From: Chloroflexota bacterium
GTDB lineage: Bacteria; Chloroflexota; Dehalococcoidia; Bin125
Length of the DNA: 64,000 bases
Direction: 5' to 3'
Assembly (NCBI GenBank): GCA_009838915.1
Contig: VXQT01000027.1
Location: 62,001-126,000 of the forward strand
How positions within the stretch are numbered: the stretch's first letter is position 1; the number at the start of each line of letters is the position of its first letter. A program made the translations under genes and the position numbers. The notes under the pieces are model-generated. The model did not search any database and was not told where the DNA came from. It worked only from the letters and a program-made list of their open reading frames with translations. This document shows positions 35,006 through 44,499 of the stretch, piece by piece.

Positions 35006-38000
35006 TTACCAGGTATCGACATATGGGCGTTTCTTGCCCGTGCGATGCGGCGTGGGCGGGAGGCGATTGAGGCCGTTGACGATCCAGGTTCTCGTTTCGG
35101 CAGGATCGATCACGTCGTCGAGCCCGCCGCCGGCCGCGGCGTTGACGGCCTTGGCATTGCGGTAGGCGCGGTCAACCATTCTCTCGTAGGTCTCGATCCG
35201 CTCTTCCGAGTCCTCGATTGCGATCAGCTCCTTGCGGTAACCAAGCTTGACCGAGCCTTCGATGTTCATCCCCGCAAACTCCGCCGTGGGCCAGGCGACG
35301 GTGAAGAAGCCGACCAGTGCGCTCGCCCCGCACATCGCCTGAACCCCGAGTCCGTATGCCTTGCGCACCACGACGCCGAACAGCGGCACGCTGAGGTTGG
35401 CGCCGGTGTTGAACATCCGCGCGCAGTGGCGGACCAGCGCCGTCGCCTCGACATCGGGTCCAACCATCATGCCGGGACAATCCATCAGGCTGAGCACGGG
35501 GATGTCGAACGCGTCGCAGAGCTGGAGGAAGCGTGCGCCCTTGTCCGAGCCATCGGAGTCAATGGCGCCGGCCAGATGATGCGGGTTGTTGGCAATCACG
35601 CCTATCGGGTGACCCTCAACGCGGATGAACGCCGTGATGATCCCGATGCCGAACTTCTCGCGGATTTCCAGCACCGAGCCCTCGTCGGCGATCGTGTCGA
35701 TGATCTCGCGCATGTCGTACAGCCGCAGCCGATTCTCGGGCACGATGTGCCGCAGACGGCGCTGGTCGGGCGCAGTCCAATCCGAGACAGGACCCTGGAA
35801 GTAGCTCAGGTACTTCTTGGCGACCTCGGTCGCTTCGTCTTCGTCTTTGCAAAGGATGTCGACCACGCCGTTGGGCACCTGGAACGACATCGGTCCGACT
35901 TCCTCGGGCGTGTAGATGCCAAGTCCGCCGCCCTCGATCATGGCGGGGCCGCCCATGGCGACGGTCGAACCCTCGGTGGCGATGATCACGTCGCAGCAGG
36001 CGAGCAACGCCGTGTTGCCGGCGAAGCAACGCCCGTTGGTCACGCCGACCAGCGGCACGAGGCCCGACAGCTTCGAGAACTGAGTGAAGGTATAGGTGTC
36101 GAAGGCGACGCCGGGGCCGGTGCGGTCGTCGCCCGGCCGTCCGCCGCCGCCTTCGGTGTAGAAGACGATCGGGAACTGGAAGCGTCGCGCCATCTCAAAC
36201 ATGCGGTCCTGCTTGTAGTGATTGCGACCACCCTGCGTGCCGGCGAGCACCGTGTAGTCGTAGTGGACCACAATCGCGCGGGCCGCCTGTTCGTCGAACA
36301 GGTCACCGTTGATCGTTGCCGTCCCCGCGATCAGGCCGTCCGCAGGCGTGTTCTCACGAAGCTGCTCATCGGTGTTTCGCTGATGCTGGCGCGCCACGAT
36401 TAGCGGCCAGTACTCCTGGAATGAACCGGGATCGACCAGCTGCTCGATGTTCTCGCGCGGCATCCGGTAGCCGCGCCCGCGCCGCTTGGTCACCGCCTCG
36501 GGACGGTGTTCGTCCAGCGTGTAAGCATGGCGCTCGTAGTTTTCCTGCAGGTCGGGACGGATAAAGTCGGGGTCGATCAACTCGCCGCCGCCGATCGCTT
36601 CGACCGAGACTTCGGCCTCGAGGATGAAGACAAGCGGAAAGCCCTCGCGGATCACGTCCCCGACGGAACAGGCAATGCTCTGGATCAAGCCGTCGCGGTC
36701 GGCCTGGATCACGTGCTCCATCTTCATCGCCTCCATGGCGACGAGATCTTGACCGGCTCGCACCTCCTGGCCCTCCTCGACCATGATCGAGACGATCGTG
36801 CCCTGGATCGGAGCGGGTAGACCGATCGAACCGTCGGGTCCGCTCAAGTCGGGCGCGTCCTCTTCGATCACCTCTACCGACTGCTCCCGCTTGACGCGTT
36901 GATCGTGCTCGAACAGGGCCAGGGGATCGCGAGAGTCAACCCGCGCCCCGGCGAAGCCGGAGTCGGCCGCGGGCGCTTCGGTTCGTAGATAGCGGACCCG
37001 TTCGGCGCCAGTATCCGCAGTCAGTTCGGACATTCGATCGTCGACCCAGCGCGTGTGCACATTGCCACTCGCGAGATCGTCGTGTCGCAGCACGTTGCCG
37101 AGGAAGGGAATATTGGTTGCGACCCCTTCGATGCGGAACTCGGACAGGGCGCGCAGGGTGCGAGTCACGGCGTCGGCGAAGTCCGGAGAGGTCGAGTGTG
37201 CGATCACCTTGGCCAACAGCGAATCGAACGCGGACGATGTCTGGTAGCCCACGTATCCGAACCCGTCGGTGCGCACACCCGGCCCTGATGGCGCCTCGTA
37301 CGCCTTGAGGGTCCCGGAGGCCGGCCTGACCGAACCATCGGGGCCCAGGGTTTCCATGTTTACCCGAGTCTGGATGGCGTAGCCGCGAGGCCGCAGCCAG
37401 GACGGATTGTCCAGACCCAGCTCGGCAATCGTGGAACCCTGCGCGGTGCGCAGTTGCGACTGGACCAGGTCGACGCCGGTGACTTGCTCGGTCACGGTGT
37501 GCTCGACCTGCAGCCGCGCGTTGGCTTCGAGGAAGTAGAAGCGGTCGCCTGAATCGTCCGAGGCGTCGAGCAGGAACTCGAAGGTTCCGAGCGAGGAGTA
37601 ACCGACATCACGGGCGATCCGCACTGCCGCCTCGACGATCGCGTCACGCGTATCCGGTTGCAGATGCGGCGCCGGAGCGATCTCGACGACTTTCTGGAAG
37701 CGCCGCTGGACTGAGCATTCACGTTCCCAGAGATGCGTGACACCACCGTGCAGGTCGCCGATGATCTGCACCTCGATGTGTCGAGCGCGAGGAACGAGTT
37801 GCTCGACGTAGAGCGCGCCCGATCCGAAGGCCATGCTGGCTTCGGACTCGCAGCGTTCCCAGGCGGCTTCCAGTTCTTCGAAGGCTTGCACTGCCCGGGA
37901 TCCGCGACCGCCGCCCCCGGCTACCGCCTTGAGCATGAGCGCAGAGCCCTCTTCCAGCGACTCAAAGAACTCCGCCGCTTGTTCGAGCGTGACCGCCTCG

Positions 38001-38416
38001 TCCGAGCCTTCGATCACCGCGACGCCCGCCTCGCGAGCTGCCTGCCGCGCGCGCACCTTGTCACCGAACAGGTCGAGCAGATGGGGCGTCGGGCCAACGA
38101 AAGTGATACCGGCATCGCGGCAGGCCCGGGCGAATTCGGCCGACTCTGCCAGGAATCCGTAGCCGGGGTGGACCGCGTCGCAACCGGCAGCCTGAGCCGC
38201 GGCAATCAGTCCGTCAATGTTGAGATAGGCCGGAACGCCGTGACCGTCCAGCGCGACCGCCTCATCGGCCACGTGGACATGGAGTGAACGGGCGTCGTCG
38301 TGCGAGTAGACGGCGACCGTGCCGATACCCAGGTCCGAGGCCGCGCGAGTGACACGAATCGCAATCTCGCCGCGATTGGCAATCAATAGCTTGGACACAG
38401 TTCCCTTGGGCGGCAT
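35006..38416 (-). CDS. Single-chain biotin-dependent acyl-CoA carboxylase (BC-BCCP-CT)
   Basis: The 1136-residue protein carries all parts on one chain. Biotin carboxylase (about 1-450) starts KLLIANRGEIAIRVTRAA and has AVAGGGGRGSRAV and LEANARLQVEHTVTEQVTGVDLV. The biotinyl segment is EAMKMEHVI near residue 565. The carboxyltransferase halves follow (about 640-1136), with GTATINGDLFDEQAARAIVVHYDYTVLAGTQG and FMDCPG-like SLMDCPGMMVGPDVEATALVRHCARMF. This layout and size fit the long-chain acyl-CoA carboxylase (LCC) type known from actinobacteria. The CT motifs point to an acyl-CoA, not pyruvate, acceptor; which acyl-CoA is not readable. Confidence 0.9.
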   Translation of the reverse strand: MPPKGTVSKLLIANRGEIAIRVTRAASDLGIGTVAVYSHDDARSLHVHVADEAVALDGHGVPAYLNIDGLIAAAQAAGCDAVHPGYGFLAESAEFARACRDAGITFVGPTPHLLDLFGDKVRARQAAREAGVAVIEGSDEAVTLEQAAEFFESLEEGSALMLKAVAGGGGRGSRAVQAFEELEAAWERCESEASMAFGSGALYVEQLVPRARHIEVQIIGDLHGGVTHLWERECSVQRRFQKVVEIAPAPHLQPDTRDAIVEAAVRIARDVGYSSLGTFEFLLDASDDSGDRFYFLEANARLQVEHTVTEQVTGVDLVQSQLRTAQGSTIAELGLDNPSWLRPRGYAIQTRVNMETLGPDGSVRPASGTLKAYEAPSGPGVRTDGFGYVGYQTSSAFDSLLAKVIAHSTSPDFADAVTRTLRALSEFRIEGVATNIPFLGNVLRHDDLASGNVHTRWVDDRMSELTADTGAERVRYLRTEAPAADSGFAGARVDSRDPLALFEHDQRVKREQSVEVIEEDAPDLSGPDGSIGLPAPIQGTIVSIMVEEGQEVRAGQDLVAMEAMKMEHVIQADRDGLIQSIACSVGDVIREGFPLVFILEAEVSVEAIGGGELIDPDFIRPDLQENYERHAYTLDEHRPEAVTKRRGRGYRMPRENIEQLVDPGSFQEYWPLIVARQHQRNTDEQLRENTPADGLIAGTATINGDLFDEQAARAIVVHYDYTVLAGTQGGRNHYKQDRMFEMARRFQFPIVFYTEGGGGRPGDDRTGPGVAFDTYTFTQFSKLSGLVPLVGVTNGRCFAGNTALLACCDVIIATEGSTVAMGGPAMIEGGGLGIYTPEEVGPMSFQVPNGVVDILCKDEDEATEVAKKYLSYFQGPVSDWTAPDQRRLRHIVPENRLRLYDMREIIDTIADEGSVLEIREKFGIGIITAFIRVEGHPIGVIANNPHHLAGAIDSDGSDKGARFLQLCDAFDIPVLSLMDCPGMMVGPDVEATALVRHCARMFNTGANLSVPLFGVVVRKAYGLGVQAMCGASALVGFFTVAWPTAEFAGMNIEGSVKLGYRKELIAIEDSEERIETYERMVDRAYRNAKAVNAAAGGGLDDVIDPAETRTWIVNGLNRLPPTPHRTGKKRPYVDTW

Positions 38417-38500
38417 GAGGTCACTCCGGTCTCAGGCAGGGCAGCTCAGACACAACACGACAACTTGTGCCAAGATATCAGCGCCGCATCCGCCCCCTGG

Positions 38501-41044
38501 CTAGGACCCCGAGGAGGCGGCTCGGACATCGTCCATGGTTCCGCTGATGCCGCGATCAACCAAGGAACGGTACTCGGCCTCCGACATCCCAAGCTCTTCG
38601 AAAAACACCTCGAACGAGTGCTGGCCCACGCAGGGCGACGGCCGCAGTCGGCGATCCTCGTGACCGCTGAATCGCCACGGCGCGCCTGGTAGCCAAGAGG
38701 GACCCACTTCGGGATGGTCGACCGACTGGATGAATCCGCTGGACAGGTAGTGCGGATCGGGCAGGGTGAATTGCTCATACGGCTTGGCCACCCGAGCGGC
38801 GTCGATGCCCTGCGCCAGCAGCCGCTGTTCGACATCGAGTGCCTGTTGCGTCGCCGTCCACGCGGCAATGACGTCATCCAGCAACGCTTCGTGAAGCTTG
38901 CGCGACCGCGCGTCGACGAACTGCGGATCGTTGCCCAACTCGGATCGGTTCATCTCCTGACACAGCGCTCGCCACTCCTGCTCGCCATGGACTGCGATGG
39001 CGACCCATTCGTCCTCGCCGAGGCAGGGATAGTTGTTGTGCGGCGCGTGCCGTCGATCCCGATTGCCGAGCGGGACCGGCGTGCGGCCGGTGGCGTCGTA
39101 CTCGGTGATTGCGTCGCCGACGACGACGCCCATCGCCTCGAGCATCGCCACGTCGATCCGCTGCGGTCCGTCGATCCGCTCACGTCGCGATAGCGCGGCT
39201 ATCACGGCAGCAGCCATCGCGTAGCCAGAGATCGAGTCGGGATACAGCCCGCCTGTGTTCGTACCCGGATCGCCCTCGTAGCCGTGGAGTGAGGAGAGTC
39301 CCGACATCGGCTCGGTCGTGGCGCCGTTGGCGGGATAGGCGGCGTATGGGCCGGTCACGCCGTAACCGGAGATTGACGCGAGGATCACATCCGAACGCCG
39401 TTCGGCGAGCGTGTCCAGGGTGATGCCCCAGCCATCCAGGACGCCGGGCCGGAAGTTCTCGCAGACTACGTCGAACTGCGGCATCATCCGCCAGAAGATG
39501 TCCTGCCCTTCCTCGGTACCCAGATCCAGCGTGATACCGCGCTTGTTCAGATTGACCGCGTTGTAAACGCCTTGCGTGTTCTCCGGATGCTGCGTCTTCG
39601 ACTCGTCCAGGATCGCCTTGCCCACCCAGGGCCGCAATAGCCGCCAGATGTCGACCCGCCGCAACGCCTCGATCTGCACCACATCCGCGCCGAGGAAACC
39701 CAGCAGCTCAGTCCCGAACGTCCCGCTCCAGGCCTGCGTGAACGTGAGTACACGAATGCCGTCCAGCGGACCTCGGGGAGTCGCGGCGCCTCCCTCTGCC
39801 TTCGGCATCTCCCCCCGCAGAGCGGGGGGAGAACTATGGCTGTTCTGTCCCCCCGCTCTGCGGGGGGAGATGTCGCGTAGTGTCCGAGGGGGGCTCCCGA
39901 TGCCCGCACCCAACCTTGGCGCTGGAGACCCTGCCGACCAACTCCGAGGACTCATTGGATGCGGATCGCCGGATGCTCGCACTCTCCGTCCGTCCAACTC
40001 GGTCTCGACGACAAATCCGCGCGAAAGGAGCTGTTCGTTCTCGACCAGCTCGGGAATCGTCTGGAGTACGCCGGAGATGCAGCGCAGAGCGGCCAGCTTG
40101 TGAAACAGCGGCCACTTCTCCATCGCCGGCAGCTCCCGAGCCACGCCGGCGACCACTGCGGACAGATCCTTCGAGTAGCGCTGGTTTCGCGCCTGCAGCT
40201 CCTCGCGCGCGCCCTGATCGGGGAGATTGAACAACGCCATCGCCTCGCGCCAGTTGTGCCAGTCGCCGAAGCCGAAGTTCATCCGGCCGTCGGCGGCGTC
40301 CCAGAGCGGACCCGGCACACCTCGAGGTCGACCACCGGTCGCGCCGCGCGACCAGCCGCTGCCCTGATAGACGGCGCCGATGGTCCACGGATACACCGTG
40401 TGCGTCATCGCCTCGAGTTCGCGCACATCGACCAGTTCCGGCTCCGAGGACTCGAAGCGACGCCGCAGCGCGGCGGTCGCGGCGACGAAGGCGGCGAGCC
40501 CGCCCATGTAGCCGAACTGGCGCGATGGCAGCGAGAGCGGCGGCTCGTCCTGGAAGGCGTTAACGTGCGCCCAGCCGCAGCGCGCGTTGAGTGTCAGGTT
40601 GCTGCCGGGCGCGTCCGCCAGTTCGCCATCGAGCCCGTATGGCGTCACCAACAGGTGAACCGCGTCCGCCCGCATTGCTCCGAGCGGCCATCGCGACAGC
40701 GGATTCGGACTGTCGGTGGTGACCACCACATCAGCCTCGGCGATCCAGGGTTGCGCATCGTCGGGGTTCGAGATCACGACCGATCGCTTGCCCCAGTTCA
40801 CGTAGGCGTGCAGCGCCGAGCGTTCGACGCCCGGCTTGTCGTCGAGGAACGGCGCCTCATGCCTGAGCGGATGACCTTCCGGCGGCTCCAGCATGACGAC
40901 ATCGGCGCCATGGTCGGCAAACAGCCGCGCTGCGAATGCCCCGGACATCCGCCGCGAGAGATCGACGACCAGCAGCCCTTCGTAGGCGGGAATCAGATCG
41001 TCTGTATCTGGTCGAGCCATGGCATGTTCTCGTCGGTTTGGCAC
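38501..41044 (-). CDS. Double-domain class III CoA-transferase with in-frame repeat in its linker
   Basis: Two CaiB/BaiF units are fused: residues about 10-375 (YEGLLVVDLSRRMSGAFAARLFADHGADVVMLEPPEG...) and about 420-847 (LDGIRVLTFTQAWSGTFGTELLGFLGADVVQIEALRR..., VCENFRPGVLDGWGI, PQRIDVAMLEAMG). The second half keeps the catalytic-type Asp; in the first half the equivalent is less clear (ELVDVRELEAMT). Residues about 383-420 (GSPPRTLRDISPRRAGGQ onward) are encoded by a 107-bp palindromic repeat. Known intertwined-dimer CoA-transferases make a fused pair plausible. It lies 84 bases upstream of the carboxylase start on the same strand, so the two may be co-transcribed. Confidence 0.87.
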   Translation of the reverse strand: MPNRREHAMARPDTDDLIPAYEGLLVVDLSRRMSGAFAARLFADHGADVVMLEPPEGHPLRHEAPFLDDKPGVERSALHAYVNWGKRSVVISNPDDAQPWIAEADVVVTTDSPNPLSRWPLGAMRADAVHLLVTPYGLDGELADAPGSNLTLNARCGWAHVNAFQDEPPLSLPSRQFGYMGGLAAFVAATAALRRRFESSEPELVDVRELEAMTHTVYPWTIGAVYQGSGWSRGATGGRPRGVPGPLWDAADGRMNFGFGDWHNWREAMALFNLPDQGAREELQARNQRYSKDLSAVVAGVARELPAMEKWPLFHKLAALRCISGVLQTIPELVENEQLLSRGFVVETELDGRRVRASGDPHPMSPRSWSAGSPAPRLGAGIGSPPRTLRDISPRRAGGQNSHSSPPALRGEMPKAEGGAATPRGPLDGIRVLTFTQAWSGTFGTELLGFLGADVVQIEALRRVDIWRLLRPWVGKAILDESKTQHPENTQGVYNAVNLNKRGITLDLGTEEGQDIFWRMMPQFDVVCENFRPGVLDGWGITLDTLAERRSDVILASISGYGVTGPYAAYPANGATTEPMSGLSSLHGYEGDPGTNTGGLYPDSISGYAMAAAVIAALSRRERIDGPQRIDVAMLEAMGVVVGDAITEYDATGRTPVPLGNRDRRHAPHNNYPCLGEDEWVAIAVHGEQEWRALCQEMNRSELGNDPQFVDARSRKLHEALLDDVIAAWTATQQALDVEQRLLAQGIDAARVAKPYEQFTLPDPHYLSSGFIQSVDHPEVGPSWLPGAPWRFSGHEDRRLRPSPCVGQHSFEVFFEELGMSEAEYRSLVDRGISGTMDDVRAASSGS
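39788..39894. repeat. Palindromic repeat family A, composite copy A1 (inside a CDS)
   Basis: Two A units face each other: the left arm begins GCCTCCCTCTG and holds a CCCCCCGC-AGA-GCGGGGGG type hairpin, and the right arm holds a second such hairpin and ends GAGGGGGGC. The whole is a large imperfect palindrome. It is read through in frame by the CoA-transferase gene. Confidence 0.85.
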
Positions 41045-41063
41045 GTAAGCCGAGGACGGGCGT

Positions 41064-41113
41064 GCCCCCCTCTGTCACTCCGTGACATCTCCCCCCGCTT
41101 CGCGGGGGGAGAG
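41064..41113 (+). repeat. Palindromic repeat family A, copy A2
   Basis: The unit begins GCCCCCCTCTG, has a small hairpin GTCACTCCGTGAC, then ATCTCCCCCCGC-TTC-GCGGGGGGAGAG. It lies between the divergent CoA-transferase and GMC oxidoreductase genes. Confidence 0.85.
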
Positions 41114-41194
41114 CTAAGACGGCGTCGCTGCGGGTTACGTTATCCGATGCTCCCGCAAGGCTGACCTATCCTCAGCCGACAGCAGGAGGACGAC

Positions 41195-42724
41195 ATGGCG
41201 AGCTATGACGACATCATCATCGGCGCGGGGTCGGCGGGAGCGGTGATTGCGGCTCGACTGTCGGAGAATCCGAGTCGGCGCGTGCTGCTGCTGGAGGCGG
41301 GGCCGGACTACACCCGGGTCGAGGACATGCCCCACGACCTGCTCAAGCCGTGGGTCTCGTGGCGCGACCATGACTGGGGATTCCAGGCCAACGCACGGCA
41401 CGGCCGCGAGTTCCCACTGCACCGGGGCAAAGTGATGGGCGGATCGTCGGCGGTCAACGGGACCATCGCCCTGCGCGGCGTGCCCGGCGATTTCGAGTCC
41501 TGGGTCGACCTGGGCTGCGACGAGTGGAGCTTCGAGGAAGTGCTGCCCTACTACCGGCGGCTGGAGTCAGACCCTGAGGGTGGCGACTTCCACGGTCAAT
41601 CGGGTCCGATTCCGATTGAACGCGAACCGCAGGACAACTGGCAACCGCTGCAGCGCGCCTTCTTCGACGCCTGCCGCGCGAACGGATTCGACGATGTCTG
41701 GGATCACAACCTGCCCGACGCGACCGGTGTCGGACCGTGGCCGCGCAATCGCAGCAACGGCAACCGCATCTCGACCAACATCGCCTACCTGCTCGGCATC
41801 CGCGACCGCGAGAACCTCGACATCCGCCACGGCGTGCTGGTTGACCGGCTGAGCTTCGACTCCGACTCAAGCGTCCGAGTCAACGGCGTCGTCTTGGCAG
41901 ACGGTGAGACGATCCGCGCAGATCGCGTCTGCGTCTCTGCAGGCGCGGCCGTGTCGCCCGCGATCCTGCTGCGCAGCGGGATCGGACCGGCGGAGAAGCT
42001 GGCCCCGCACGGGATCGAGCAGCGGGCCGCGCTGCCCGGCGTCGGCGAGAACCTGATCGACCACTTCGGCACCGGCGTGCAGGCGTTCCCGAAGCCGGAA
42101 GTCGTCCACGACCCCAAGGTCGTAACCGAGATCGGCGTGCGCTACACCGCGCCCGGCTCCGACCGGTTCAACGACATGCAACTCGCGATTTCGACGATCT
42201 GGGACGAGGAGCAGGTACGCGGACTAACGGAGGCGCCGCGCCGGCACCCTTCATTCGGCATCGGCGCCGTGATCCAGCGGCCGCAGTCGCGCGGCTCGGT
42301 CACGCTGCGCTCGACCGACCCGTCAGACCAACCGCAGCTCGACATGAACTACGCCTCGCATCCCGAGGACCTGCGCCGCCTGATGGATGGCCTGCGCCTC
42401 TCCTGGGAGATCATGCACTCCGACGCGATTGCGCCCTTTGTCGAGCGCGTAATCGCGCCGCGCCCGGAGGTGATCGAATCCGACAACGCCCTGGCCGACT
42501 ACATCCTGCGCACCACATCCACGACCTGGCACATCTGCGGCTCGGCGAGGATGGGACAGCCGACTGACCCGCTCGCCGTCACCGATCAGCGCGGCCGGGT
42601 CCACCAGCTCGAGAACCTCCGCGTCGCCGACACCTCGATCATGCCCGACATCGTGAGCTGCAATACCAACCTGACGGCAATCATGATCGGCGAGCGGGTG
42701 GCGGAGTCGATGTTGGAGGACTGA
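41195..42724 (+). CDS. GMC-family FAD oxidoreductase (choline dehydrogenase-like)
   Basis: The 509-residue flavoprotein starts YDDIIIGAGSAGAVIAARL (FAD loop), continues LLLEAGPD, HRGKVMGGSSAVNGTIALRG (first GMC signature), ADRVCVSAGAAVSPAILLRSGIGP (second GMC signature), and ends with TTSTTWHICGSARMG, with the catalytic His near 447, and NTNLTAIMIGERVAE. It oxidises a primary or secondary alcohol, substrate unknown. AGGAGG precedes the ATG. There is no signal peptide, so it is cytosolic. The convergent MFS gene begins 8 bases past its stop. Confidence 0.92.
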   Translation: MASYDDIIIGAGSAGAVIAARLSENPSRRVLLLEAGPDYTRVEDMPHDLLKPWVSWRDHDWGFQANARHGREFPLHRGKVMGGSSAVNGTIALRGVPGDFESWVDLGCDEWSFEEVLPYYRRLESDPEGGDFHGQSGPIPIEREPQDNWQPLQRAFFDACRANGFDDVWDHNLPDATGVGPWPRNRSNGNRISTNIAYLLGIRDRENLDIRHGVLVDRLSFDSDSSVRVNGVVLADGETIRADRVCVSAGAAVSPAILLRSGIGPAEKLAPHGIEQRAALPGVGENLIDHFGTGVQAFPKPEVVHDPKVVTEIGVRYTAPGSDRFNDMQLAISTIWDEEQVRGLTEAPRRHPSFGIGAVIQRPQSRGSVTLRSTDPSDQPQLDMNYASHPEDLRRLMDGLRLSWEIMHSDAIAPFVERVIAPRPEVIESDNALADYILRTTSTTWHICGSARMGQPTDPLAVTDQRGRVHQLENLRVADTSIMPDIVSCNTNLTAIMIGERVAESMLED

Positions 42725-42731
42725 TCCGCCG

Positions 42732-44417
42732 CTACGGTACGCCCGATTTCTGTGGCCTGGACGTTGCCATCGACCGCACGAGCGGAGTGACCTCGTCGGT
42801 GCCGTTGGCCAGCGCGCCGTTGGCGGACACCGTCGGCATCGGCGCAGTCTCGGGGCCTCCCAGCGATGTCGCCTGTACCAGGCGCTGACGCCTGGGTACG
42901 AGGATCCAACCGACCACTCCGGCGACCACCGCAAAGCTGATGCCGAAGAGGAAGGTGCGCCTGATGGCCTGGACGAAGGAGTCCGTCAGTGTGGCCTGGA
43001 CCTCCCCGAGGACGCCCGGGTCGAGACCGGGCAACAGGTGGTAGGCGGCGCCGATCCCGGAGGCCATGACATCGACCTCGGCGGTCGAGAGCGGGAGGCC
43101 GGATAGGCCGTCGCGGACGCCGGAGGCGTACATTACGGCAGCGAAGCTGCCCAGGATTGCGATCGACATCGTCCCGCCCAGTTCCTGGCCGGTCGTGGTC
43201 ACGGCGGACGCCTTGCCTGCCATGTCGACCGGCACGGCGGCCATCGAGGTGTCGGTTGTGGCCGGCATATGCAGCGAACCGCCAATGCCCAACCAGGCCA
43301 GCGCGAGGCCGACCATCCAGTACGGCGTATCGACCGCCAGCACCAGCGCCAGGATCAGCAGGCAGCCGCCGCCGTGCATGGTCGGCGCCCAGAAGAGTAG
43401 GAATCGCGGACCGACCTTGGGCAGAATGAACCCAGCGATCGGCGCGCAGACAATCATCACGACCGCCAGCGGCATCACGCGCAGCCCGCTCTCCGCGGCT
43501 GACACTCCCTGTACGAGCTGAAAGAACTGCGGCAGATAGAAGAGCACGCCCATCAGCGCGAACATGATGAAAAACATGCCGACCATCGCGCCAACGAAGT
43601 CCCGCTGCTTGAAGAATCCCAGCGGCATCAGCGGCTGTATCGTCCGTCGTTCGATCAGAATGAACGACGTGAGCGAAAGCACTGCCACCGTAATCGTGGC
43701 AAGAATCACCGGGTCGTCCCAGCCGCGCGGGATGCCCTCGATGATTGAAAAGACGAGCGCCAGCATGCCGACGGTGCCGGTCAGCGCGCCCGGCACATCC
43801 AGCTTCGTGTGCAGAACCGACCTGGTCGGCGGCACAAGCGTGAGCGCGACCAGGGCCATCGCCGACAGCGGCGCGGGCACCCAGAACACCGCTGACCAAT
43901 CGATCTGATCGACCAGCGTTCCACCGAGGAACGGCCCCAGCGCCATGCCGATGCCCATGGCGCCGGCCCAGATACCGAACGCTTTGCTCCGCTCCTGCCG
44001 CGGAAACACCGCGGTCAGCGTGGACAGCGTCTGCGGCAGCACCAGCGCCCCGCCGATGCCTTGCAGTCCGCGCCCGACAATCAGGGTCTCGGCGTTGGGC
44101 GAGAACGCCACGCCGATCGACGCGAGCGTGAACACGGTCAGACCGATGGCCAGGATCCGCCGCCGTCCGAAACGGTCGCCCAGCGCTCCGGCCGACAGCA
44201 ATAGTCCGCCAAACAGGACGAGATAGGCGTCAACGACCCAGAGCGACTGCGACTCCGACATCTCGAAGACCCGTTTGATCGTCGGCAGCGCCGTGTTCAC
44301 GATGGTCGCGTCGAGCGAGACGATGGTCTGAGAACCGGCGAGGATCGCGAGCACGACCCAGCGCCGGCGCGGGCTGACGTTGACAGAGGCCACAACGCGG
44401 TCGGAGGCAGAGCTCAT
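42732..44417 (-). CDS. MFS transporter, DHA2 (EmrB/QacA) type, copy 1
   Basis: The 561-residue protein has about 14 hydrophobic helices. Typical motifs are LDATIVNTALPTIKRVFEMSESQSLWVVDAYLVLFGGLLLSAGALGDRFGRRRIL (motif A with D1-like start), GRGLQGIGGALVLPQTLS and GPFLGGTLVDQIDWSAVFWVPAPL (motif C region). This points to proton-driven drug or metabolite export. The C-terminal tail VRSMATSRPQKSGVP is nearly the same as in the next gene, so the two are tandem duplicates. They are separated by 82 bases. Confidence 0.9.
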   Translation of the reverse strand: MSSASDRVVASVNVSPRRRWVVLAILAGSQTIVSLDATIVNTALPTIKRVFEMSESQSLWVVDAYLVLFGGLLLSAGALGDRFGRRRILAIGLTVFTLASIGVAFSPNAETLIVGRGLQGIGGALVLPQTLSTLTAVFPRQERSKAFGIWAGAMGIGMALGPFLGGTLVDQIDWSAVFWVPAPLSAMALVALTLVPPTRSVLHTKLDVPGALTGTVGMLALVFSIIEGIPRGWDDPVILATITVAVLSLTSFILIERRTIQPLMPLGFFKQRDFVGAMVGMFFIMFALMGVLFYLPQFFQLVQGVSAAESGLRVMPLAVVMIVCAPIAGFILPKVGPRFLLFWAPTMHGGGCLLILALVLAVDTPYWMVGLALAWLGIGGSLHMPATTDTSMAAVPVDMAGKASAVTTTGQELGGTMSIAILGSFAAVMYASGVRDGLSGLPLSTAEVDVMASGIGAAYHLLPGLDPGVLGEVQATLTDSFVQAIRRTFLFGISFAVVAGVVGWILVPRRQRLVQATSLGGPETAPMPTVSANGALANGTDEVTPLVRSMATSRPQKSGVP

Positions 44418-44499
44418 GGCGAGTCCGGCCCGATGGCAGCCGTCATTGGAGAAGTGATCATTGGCGCAAGGCTATCGAAGCGAACTGCCTATGCCCCCG

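Noticed and set aside
34800-35010. Integration site at tRNA-Asp marking the start of the accessory half
   Set aside because: The region changes character after the tRNA, but I found no integrase and no repeated tRNA 3' end in the window.
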